From NCBI RefSeq assembly GCF_000611645.1, contig NW_014013528.1, positions 1,369-43,849 on the forward strand: a DNA stretch of 42,481 bases, written 5' to 3'. This document shows positions 34,005 to 42,481 of this stretch, one piece after another (positions within the stretch are counted from its first letter, which is position 1; the number at the start of each line of letters is the position of its first letter). This DNA is from Monoraphidium neglectum. Its lineage: Eukaryota > Chlorophyta > Chlorophyceae > Sphaeropleales > Selenastraceae. The translations under genes were made by a program, and so were the position numbers. Under the pieces are notes generated by a model. It made no database searches, had not been told where the DNA came from, and saw only the letters and a program-made list of their open reading frames with translations.

Positions 34005-35944
34005 GTTAGCGGTCTTGGCCACAGGCCTGGCTGACTTTGGCAGCAGACGCCAGCACAGGCTTGAATATGGCACAAGCTGGGAGGCGGGGCGATGCCCTGC
34101 GTGTGTTACGCTGCAGGCACGTATGTTGTTGTGGCCGGAGGCCGTCGTCGTGGTCGGAGGCGACGCCTGGCTTTGAGTCCCCTGCGAGGCGTCGTGTTTC
34201 AATGACAACCCGGCGCTCTTGCCCAAGATGTGAAGCACGCTCGGGCGCGCACAATCACGGGCATCACACTCTGTCGCTGGTGCCTTGGTAGCATGGCCCT
34301 GTGACGGTCGTGCGAACTCTTCAGTGCTGTATCATTTGGTGCAGGCGCACGTTGGCAACAGCTGTGCTTAGGGTGATTTTGCGGTTTCATCACAACCCGC
34401 CATTGGCATCCGGCCTGTCTGCCAGCCTTCCCCAATCCTGGCAGCGGTCGTTGCGCGGCGTCTGCAACACAACAGTGTGCCAGAACGTGCTCTCCCCCCG
34501 CTGTGTTCCGGCTCCACTATGGGCTGATGCGGTTTCACCGCCTGGCCGAGGCATGCAGGCCAGTCCTGCCAGGCGGCGTGGTGTCTCAGCGCCACAAGTC
34601 TCTTCCGGGCGTGCTGCTCATGCGCGCGCCCCTGCCTCTCCTCATATTGACCAGCCGCCTGATCCCATGCCCCCATGCTTGCCATGTTTGTGCTGCCCCT
34701 GCTTGCCGGCTGACATGATGTTGCCCCCTTGCTTGTGAGCGAGGCCATTTATCTGCTTTGCACATGCACACCCCAGGCTTTCCTGTCGTACCCCTTCTTC
34801 CTGTCTCCCATAATTCGATTGCTTTGAAAACACCAGTGGTTCTTACGCAAGTAATAAAACTGTAGTACGCTGGATGTCTGAATCACTGGGTATGCGCCAC
34901 AAGCGTGCAAAACAGAAATGGTTCAACCAGCTGCAGAGGCGAGCACTTGTGGTCAGGAGGACTTGTAGCATGTGGGCCGGGGGGGACTGCAATGCTGTGC
35001 TGTAGCGCTTAATTCTGCCCACGCTTGCCTGCGCAAGTGTTTGGCAGGGAATTGTGCAACATTCAAGGAGCAGACCCACACAAGGCCCCTACCAAAGGGC
35101 CCCCCAGTTACCAGGGGTAACCCAGGGTGGCTGTGACGACGGGCTCCGCTGTGTCCCGCTGGGGCCACAGACGGCGTGTAGGAGCAGTGGTCCCCTCAGC
35201 CGCTTGAGCGATGGTGCCTGCATGCTGTTCTATTCAAGCGCGCTCTTGATTGGACACGAGCGGTGGCTGACGGCTGCCTGGCTGAAATAAAACCAAGAGA
35301 TAGGATAGGATTGCGGTGGTGTGTCGTGCAGTCGCCCGCTCCTGGAGCCATCCAGGCTCATGGAATTGAGAGCAACCCCTGGATTGAGTGCAATTGCAGC
35401 AACTCAAATTTGCGCAGCCAATTCTGATGTTTTTCTAGGCAGGTACGCTCACATGCCTTGCCTGGGATGCGTTATGCGGAATTCACTTGGTTTTATCATA
35501 GTATTGATTATGGTAGGGGTTGCAGTTGCTCGCACCAAATGTTGGTATCGGTGTCATCACCATACCTTTGACCAAATGCACCCCCCCTCACCCTTGATTT
35601 GCCCCTGGAGCAAGGGTGCTCTCGGTGCTGCTTGTGCCCAGGCTGGTCAGGGATTGCTGGATACAGCCGTACCGAGTAGGGGGGAATTTGGCAATGCGGC
35701 ATGTGATGTCCGGACACACGGTGGACCCACGGTTGTGCAAGTGCATATCGTGCAGGGCATCACATGCAGGATGCGCTACAGTAACGGATGTTCTCTGGGC
35801 CTGTGGCGGGAGAACGGGCCTGCGTCTCAATGATGCGGGCGCTCTCAGTCACTCGCCTCACCGCAAGGTGGCACCTTGCGGTCACCACCCCAAAGTGACT
35901 GGCCCTTCACTCTGATTTCAACGCCCGGCACACGCATAGGCTTG
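34005..35944. other. About 1.9 kb without a recognisable gene
   Basis: This is the 3' flank of the 33 kb ORF and the 5' flank of the 36-39 kb gene. Base composition drops towards A+T in 34750-35060 and 35290-35560. No conserved ORF or RNA gene was recognised. It contains the perfect palindrome at 35860-35882. Confidence 0.45.
35860..35882. promoter_or_regulatory. Perfect 23-nt palindrome upstream of the 36-39 kb gene
   Basis: The 11-nt arms ACCGCAAGGTG and CACCTTGCGGT are exact reverse complements around one central G. The element ends 62 nt before the proposed ATG at 35945. It could be a dimer-type protein-binding site or a 5'-UTR hairpin. Confidence 0.6.
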
Positions 35945-38900
35945 ATGTTGCGCGAGGCTTTGAAGCTTGATATTGTTGTGATGTGGGCTGCGTTCATCCT
36001 GGTGCCGATCGCCGTGCCAACAGTCGTGGTGCTGTTGTGGAAACGCGAGACTCGAAAGCGCCTGGAGCACAGCCGGTTGAATGTGCGCGTTGAACGGGAC
36101 AGCACAAACGTGGAATCTGCGACAGGGTGAGCATGCACGGGTAGGAATGGGCACGGACAGCAATGCTCATCACGAGCAGTGCTGAGCGGCACGTGCGCCG
36201 CGCTGCACTGTTTCCGAGTGTCCCGTGCTGCATGTGCCACCAACACCTGTCAACCGTTGCCTTGCACTTCAACGGATCCTGTGCCGCACCACCGATCAGG
36301 GGCCTTGTGGCATTTCTGGAGCTTGACCCCGAAATCGCGGCCACACCCCCGCTGGATGGCCTGCGCCTGGTGCGGCCCCCGTTGCTGCGCCTGCTGCCAC
36401 CCGCCCCATGTGCCGATGCTCCCAAGGCCCCTGCGGCCGTCAATACCGCTGCTGCTCCGATTTGCCCGCCACGGAGCTCCCAGCCCGCTGCATGGCTGCT
36501 GCAGCTTGACACATGGCCCCTGCTTTGTGAATGCGTCCATCACGTCAAGTCCCAAAAAAAATCCTTGCGCGCACCAACTCATGCTTGACTGCAACGCTGT
36601 CGCGTGCAGATCTCTCTGGGCTCTTACTTTGCCTCCCTTTCGCCCCGCGGCTCCGTGTCATTCGAGCGCGCGATCGTCACCATCGCCGAGCGCTGGGGCT
36701 TTGCCGCCGCGCTGCCCCTGGCGCTGTTCCTGCCCCCCGCCCTGCGCGCGGACGGCGACCTGCCGGCCCTGCTGGCCGGGTTCCCCTCGCTCGCGGCGGG
36801 GCGGTTTGCAGCGGCGCCTGTGTCTGCGCTGGACCTGGTGGCGTTCAGCCAGGCCCTGGACAAGGTGGTGGCCAGGGCGCGGCGGGTGAGCTGCGACCAG
36901 GAAGCACCAGGGAGCAGCCGCGGGCTCACGGCCCAAGGGGGAGAGGCAGTGCTGGCAGGAAACGGGGTGCGTGGAGGGTGAGCGGGCAATGGGCAGCCGC
37001 CGTGTTGACTGGTGCAGCGCATCATGCACTGCTCCGGGAGCAATCAACTTTTGACGCGCTGTTGCCCGCCAGGATGCTTCGCGGTCTGGGGGACGACACC
37101 TGCAGCAGGGGGGCGAGAACTTGCACATGCCTGCAGACCAGCAGCAGCAGGAGCAGCAACGGCAGGACCACCAGCAGCAACAGCAGCAGCAGGAGCAGCT
37201 GGCTGGCAGCCATGAACAACGGCGCTGGCGTGTGCCATGGTTACGGAAGCCGTCATCCCCTTCCATGACAGTGCCGGTGCCCGCAAGAGGCTTCGCCACT
37301 GCACCCAGGCCCGCCACGCGTGACGCCCTGCGCAGCGCGGGCCCGCTGGACTTGCTGCGGCGCGGCGGGGCAGCTCTTGACCCCGCTCGCTCGCGCGTAC
37401 CACCGCCCGAGTCCCTGCCAAACCCGCTGCTGCTGACGGCAGCCTCTGTCCACCGCCTCCTGGGCATCACACCCGAGGACCTGGCCGACACATCACCGGC
37501 GCCAATCCCGGAAGCTGCACGGAAGCTGTCACCCCTGCTGCCAGACCTGTACCAGGGGGATGGCCCCGGCGGGCGCGAGGATGACTCAGCGGCAGCTGGT
37601 GACGCCGGCGGGCTGCGGCTGACGCACAGTGCAGCGGCCGCGGCGGTGTGTGAGCTGCTGGCGGTGGTGTTCAACCGGCTGATGGCCAACGGCGTGAGCG
37701 ATGACAATTGGCCTGGCGGCGGCAAGCCACCCAGGCAGCAGCAAGCTGGCGTGAGAGTAGAGGATGCCAATGGGCCGGAGCTTGGGCTGACAGTGCCAGG
37801 GTCAAGCAGCGACGGCAGAGGCGCTGGTTCCCTGTTTGGTGTGATGCTGGTCGAGTGTGGCCCTGTGATCTACTCTCAGGAGGGCCTGGCGGATGCACTT
37901 GGTGAGCTGTGGGTGGGTGGGCGCACGGGCATGTTGTTCAATGTCCCGCTGGAGGCGAATGAGCATCGAGAGGGTTATAACGGAGGGGGCAAGGACCTTG
38001 TACGGAGGAATCGGCGGTCATCACGGTGGCTCAGCCACATTCCTTGTCATGGGAGTGATCCTGCCTGGCAATCCTGCCTGGCAATCCTGCCTGGCAATCA
38101 TGCCTGCTGATCCCGAAACCTTCCCAACAAGCTCTTTTGTGTGTGCAACTCAACCCCTTCATGCACAAATCTCACATCCAGACCCTTGACAAACTGCATC
38201 CTTGTCCTCTGCAGAGGCTGCAGGGCACACTTTGGACGTGGCCCTGATGTCCAGCCTGACCAGCTTTGGTGTTGGCCTCAGTGTGCACACACCAGAAGTC
38301 GGCTGGCAGCATGTGCCGCTGGCGTTCCCGCTCAGCACGGGGCTGTGGGCCGTGAGCGGCAGCGCCGCACGAGCGGTCCGACAGCTGGCGATGTGCTTGG
38401 TTAGCCGGCATACACCGATGTGTCGGCCGCGCGAGTGGCTTTTGACAGTTCGCATCTTTTTGCGACATGGAAACGACGGTCCGTGTGCACACCCATACAC
38501 CTCCAACAAACCAACCCTCCCTCTTTCTGCACGCTCTGCAACCTTGAACCCACCCGTAGCCGCAACACGGCGACAGTGGCGCCGCCGTGCCGCCCGACAT
38601 CACCACGCTGATCAGCCACGCAAGCATTCGCCTGCGCTGCCGAGGCCCCGCCCTATGCTTTGACCTGGAGTACTGCCTCGCGGTCACTGGCTTCACAGGG
38701 TGGCTCAGCTTTGCCCAGGTGGACCGACCCTGGCTGCTGCACCCGAACTTCACACCCTGCCACCCCCTCGCAGCCACGCCCGCCGGCCAGCCCGCAGGGC
38801 CGGTCTCCGAGGCCGCGCCACGCCGCCGGGTGCTGCGCCTGCTCGCAGCGTCGGCATGCGCGCTCAACTCGGCGGAGCAGCGCGACGGGCTTCTGCTGGG

Positions 38901-39270
38901 CGGGTACGGGCTGCTGGGCGTGTGCCTCGACAGCATCGCAGCAGTGCAACAGGCAGCGGCAGGGGTGTGCACGCTGTACCCTCTGCTGCTCGGTGGTGCT
39001 GCCAAGGCGGGGCTCATCGCGCTGTATCGCCAGGCGGCCGCCGCAGGCTGGGTGTACGCACAGGATGCGGAGGCCCTCGCGGCGGCCCTGACTGCGCTGC
39101 CCTGCGACGCACTGCCAGAGCCAGCCGCGGCTGCAGGCGCCGCGAGGCGCGCGCTCGCATGCCTGCCAGCCAAGAGCCTGTTTGTGCGCGTGGGGGCGTG
39201 CCGCAAGGGCCTGGAGGCGGCGCTCGCGGCGGCACAGGAGCTGGTGCCGTCGACTCAGACGCTGAGATAA
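35945..39270 (+). CDS. Uncharacterised multi-exon protein with an N-terminal membrane segment
   Basis: I do not recognise this protein. A six-exon model keeps the frame throughout and gives 734 residues: 35945-36126, 36300-36369, 36610-36885, 37073-37901, 38215-38351, 38560-39270 (TAA). The first exon encodes a hydrophobic span (residues about 10-33) followed by basic residues, suggesting a signal anchor. Then come an ordered segment (LISLGSYFASLSPRGSVSFE and ERWGFAAALPLALFLPPAL), a glutamine-rich linker (DNA 37137-37199), and a longer ordered part containing LTHSAAAAAVCELLAVVFNR, VMLVECGPVIYSQEGLADAL, LDVALMSSLTSFGVGLSV and DITTLISHASIRLRCRGPA. The last exon is Ala/Leu-rich and helical. Exons 3, 4 and most of 6 are well supported by frame and splice sites; the exon 2 donor and the exon 5/6 junction are less certain. 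An alternative ATG lies at 35876. Confidence 0.55.
38059..38097 (+). repeat. Three tandem 13-bp units in an intron of the 36-39 kb gene
   Basis: ATCCTGCCTGGCA is repeated exactly at 38059, 38072 and 38085, inside the intron 37902-38214. A partial copy follows. Confidence 0.85.
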
Positions 39271-40327
39271 GCTGCAGTGCGGCCCGCTGGCCGCAGTGCG
39301 GCCAGCGTGATGGTGGGTGTTCAAGGGGGAACACCGTCATTGCTGGCGTGCAGGTTGGGCCCCCGCCTCCTCTTGCAAGGTGTGTGGATGAGCCGAGGCA
39401 TGTAGGGCGATAATGTTACAAATGCACCTTGGCTTCTCTTGGGTGACATTACAGTGACACCTTGGGTGACACTACAGTGACACCAGACAATTGACCTAGA
39501 GAATGTGTCGGGGGTCAGAAATCCATGACGTGCAGTAAGACTCGCGCTCCCCTCACAATAGGGGGTTGACAGTGGAACAGTGCGAAGTAGGCAGCTGAGC
39601 CCTCACACAGCGCAACCAAGTATCTTTCGCAGCATTGTGCGACCTGAGCTGCATGCTGAGAGCTGCACGCCCTGCATAAACCAGCACGAGGGTGCGCATC
39701 TGTCAATGAATGTACACCGCAGGCGATGGACCGCGAAATGCGCGGCCCTGCGTCCTGGGTGTAGGGTTGGCCAAGGCCACCTTGGCGAGCTGTTGGGCTG
39801 TGCGATGAGGGTTGTGCAGATGAGGCAGCAGGCCTGGAATGCAGCCGCTCGCACTCTTGAGTACAGTCTGCAGGAGGGGCACGCTCAATTGTGAGGAGTA
39901 CTGTAGGTGGGTACAAGAGCTTGCCAGGTGGGGGCAGACCAACACGCTCCGGGGCTTGTGTGTCGCTTGTGCTTTTTTTGTTGGCATCATGGGCCTTAGA
40001 AAGAAAGAAACACCGAAACAGCTGCGCAGCTCTGCGCACGATTGACTGCGATTGACTGTCGCAAGGCATGCAACAGAAATGTCAATTGACATCCCATGCG
40101 AACGATGTGGCCCGGCCTCACGCAACGATGCTACGCGACCACACACCTGACCACCAAGAGGTGGGTTGAAGCGTGCGGCGATAATCAAGGCAGTGAGTGC
40201 GTGACTGAAAGCGTCACGTCATAATCACACCAAGGCGCAGGCGGAGCGCGCCGCAGCTTATCCTTGGGTCCAGGGCATGCCGGGCGCGAGCCCGTGCAAC
40301 CCATGTGGAGCCTCTCGGGGTGCTGGC
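39271..40327. other. Convergent intergenic region before the ELIP gene
   Basis: About 1 kb holding the 3' UTRs of two convergent genes. No conserved ORF was seen. It contains the 23-bp tandem duplication at 39438-39483. Confidence 0.5.
39438..39483. repeat. Two tandem 23-bp units, one mismatch
   Basis: 39438-39460 and 39461-39483 differ at one base (ACATTACAG versus ACACTACAG). The block lies about 170 bp after the stop codon at 39270, probably in a 3' UTR. Confidence 0.85.
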
Positions 40328-41442
40328 TCAGAAGATGGGGGAGCCCTTGGCCGCCTCGATGGCAAAGGTCGCGATGAGGGCCGCCATGGCCACCTTGCCT
40401 GGGGAGTATGTGTGTGTGTGGGGGGGGGGGGGTGGAGAGGCACCAAGAGGGGGCCGCTCGTTTGAGGCATGCAAGGGTTTGGGTTTCTGGCAGCTCTGTG
40501 GCACACTCAACAGGACGCAGCCACGCAAGTGCGCTGGCGCTTGAGAATAGTCCTGGCAGGCCTCACCGTTCAGTGCCTCTGCAGCCGGTGTGAAGGGACC
40601 AAACACCTCATCTGCACGAGGTGAGACCAGGGTATTGACGCAAAGTAGCCATCAGAGCTGGCAGTGTGGTACCCCGCAATGCCTTGTCACGCCTCCAAGC
40701 TTGCAGACTCAGACTTTGAGTTGTCCTGCGCCGTTTGCTGGCGCACATCTGCCGCAATCCTCATTCCCAATTCCCTATTGCCTCTCACGCCCCCCTTGAC
40801 GTTGCTCACCGCCCTCCTCCTCCCCCAGCATGAAGGGGATAATGGAGGCCACTGACAGCAGGACCATCAGGCCCAGCACAGCCGGCGGCGCCAGCAGCAG
40901 CAGCGCCGCAAAGGGCTTGCGGAGCAGCAGCTCGCCGCCCACGCCCCCAACCATGCTCCTGCGGTTGCAGCGGTTGAGGGGCAATCACTGGAGTCGACAG
41001 CGGCGCATGCGGGACTGCTTCTTCCATGCATGATCTGGGGCACCTCGGTGACCCTGCCATGATTTATCCATGTCATCCACCCTGTCACAGGATGCAGATG
41101 ACACCCCAACACCCGCTGCGCTCACATCATCGCCAGCCGCCCGTTGACGAGCAGTATGTAGTGCGGCGTTAGCAGGCTTGACAGGGAGCGCATCTGAGGC
41201 GGCCGCGCCGCGTCCAGCTCCATTGACTGCAGGGGGGGCGCCGAGGGGGGCGCAGCCGCTGCAGCGTTGCTGTCAGGCGTGCTCTCGCTCTCTGCCACGC
41301 GAGTCACATGGCTGCTACCGCGAAGCCCTGCGCCGGAACGGCGTGCACGACATATGATGCCGCATGCCGCAGGCGCCGCGCGACTCAGAAAACGCTCATT
41401 CGATATGTTGGCGTGAGGCCTGTGGACCGCGAGGAAAGCCAT
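40328..41442 (-). CDS. Early light-induced protein (ELIP), chloroplast three-helix LHC-like protein
   Basis: ELIPs are thylakoid members of the chlorophyll a/b-binding superfamily that accumulate under high light and are thought to bind free chlorophyll and quench energy. Four exons join in frame to 193 residues: 41442-41126, 40958-40810, 40611-40567, 40398-40328. The first 50 or so residues are basic and Ser/Ala-rich, a probable transit peptide. Three hydrophobic helices follow: helix I near 95-113 with LVNGRLAMM, helix II near 122-150 ending in the ELIP hallmark VLLSVASIIPF, and helix III near 168-187 with EALNGKVAM. FGPFTPAAE precedes helix III. Relative to the usual E-x-x-N-x-R motif, helix I has Leu97 instead of Glu and helix III has Lys172 instead of Arg. 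The start at 41442 is preferred over the in-frame ATG at 41466 because of its better context and transit-peptide fit. Confidence 0.92.
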
Positions 41443-42481
41443 TTCAAGCAGAGTGTCTGCAAGCACTGCCAGATCTCCACGTGAGGGGATAGGAAGACGA
41501 TGAAGGAATCAAAAGACGAACGCTTTTATGTATGAGTACACAGAGCCGTTCGCCTGTTTTGCGGGGAGCGTTTTGGAGGGAATTGTTCTGTCGGAAACCC
41601 CCGTTGCGTGCAGTGGGCCTGCTGATGCTGTTGTGCGTTGACATCAAGGTGAAAGATCACTTTGAATCCATTGTGGACGGGCGCGTCTCGACCCCTGCCA
41701 TGCACTCGCCCGATGTGCTCTGCGCGAGGGTCCACCGCGGGCTGCATGATTCTGAGCTTCCTTCCTGGCTACGCCAACAATCCTGGAGGTGGCGCGGTCG
41801 AAGCCATTGCTGTAGAAGCAGTGACTTGTATGGCTTCATGAGCTTCAGTCATTCAGCACGTTTTCAAACCACTCGTCATATCGAAAAACTTCCATCCCCT
41901 CTGCGCTGCAATACCTCCTTGCCTTGACTTTGTGGGTTTGCATGCTAGTGGCCCCACAACTCTCCATGTTGGTTACACATCTGATACCTCCGATACAATA
42001 CAGCTCTTGTAATTACAGCAGTGTACCAGTCATGCAGCAGCGCATAACATGCAAGCCCACAACTACTAGAACCGTAACAACAACACCAGCGTCACGCACT
42101 ATCGGCGAGTCTGCGCCCGACACGGGTCAAGCGGTGCGAATGCACACCACCTAAAAGGAGCACCCAACAGATCCATTGACAACCACAGCAGCAACCAGTG
42201 CAGTAATCAGATTTTTTTCGAAGCAGCGGCGCCCGTTAGTCGTCGCCACCGGTGATGTAGCGCACCTGCCGGGCAGCGTCGGCAGCAGCGGACGCCGTTA
42301 CACATGCATCCAACGCAACCAAGCAGTGCCGCGGACCTCCGCACCCAACGGCACAACATGCTCAGTCCTGTGATGCCAGACTGCATGGGTATGTGCAACC
42401 TGCTGCAGCACAAGCGCCAGCCGACATTCCTGCGACCCAGCACTGTGCACAGCCGCCTGACGCCCGCCCCCTCCCTCACCC
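41443..42481. other. ELIP upstream region; possible edge exon
   Basis: This stretch contains the ELIP promoter and 5' UTR and has lower GC in 41920-42090. A short minus-strand frame ending in TAA at 42238-42236, with a C-terminus RQVRYITGGDD, could be the last exon of a gene extending beyond the window, but no convincing acceptor was found. The 131-codon plus-strand ORF at 41532-41927 resembles nothing I know. Confidence 0.3.

Noticed and set aside
41532..41927. A 131-codon plus-strand ORF upstream of ELIP
   Set aside because: No family resemblance, no supporting splice context, and it overlaps the expected ELIP promoter.
1..42481. CRISPR arrays, insertion sequences, operons or ribosome binding sites
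   Set aside because: Gene structure throughout is eukaryotic; the tandem repeats seen are simple minisatellites without spacers.

Overview
This window is nuclear DNA from a GC-rich, intron-dense green alga (Chlorophyta). The evidence is many short exons with GT-AG junctions (donors often AG|GTGCGC or AG|GTGAG), polyglutamine-coding CAG runs, a plant-type GATA factor, an early light-induced protein (ELIP), a MEKHLA-domain protein, plant-type fatty acid amide hydrolases and a flagellar radial-spoke protein. The genus cannot be fixed from the sequence alone. The radial-spoke gene points to a lineage that makes, or recently made, motile flagella. I saw no bacterial, viral or CRISPR-like content and no recognisable tRNA or rRNA.

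Layout, left to right. 237-3756 (-): eIF3 subunit D, nine exons, cut off at its 3' end by the window edge. 4344-6555 (+): Maf/ASMTL-type nucleotide pyrophosphatase, six exons, with a GC-AG first intron. 7133-11125 (-): radial spoke head protein RSPH4/6, thirteen exons, intact. 12086-15392 (+): MEKHLA-domain protein with a long low-complexity N-terminal region, interrupted by a 570-nt assembly gap. 16236-17504 (+): single-exon GATA zinc-finger protein. 19467-24827 and 25511-30505 (both -): a tandem pair of FAAH-like amidases whose introns match one for one, except for one extra intron in the downstream copy. 33018-34004 (+): uncharacterised ORF. 35945-39270 (+): six-exon gene model of unknown function with one predicted membrane segment. 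40328-41442 (-): three-helix ELIP.

Exon joins were made by hand from reading frame, splice-site consensus and remembered family conservation. For eIF3d, Maf, RSPH4/6, both amidases and ELIP every junction keeps the frame, and the complete models add up to whole codons. The MEKHLA model has one ambiguous junction. The 33 kb and 36-39 kb models are tentative.

The genes do not form one pathway; they are unlinked housekeeping, motility, lipid-signalling and photoprotection functions. The most unusual features are the tandem amidase pair, the ELIP that appears to have lost one of its two intramembrane ion pairs at both partner positions, and the uncharacterised 36-39 kb gene with a perfect 23-nt palindrome just upstream of it. 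I did not find evidence of a novel multi-gene system.
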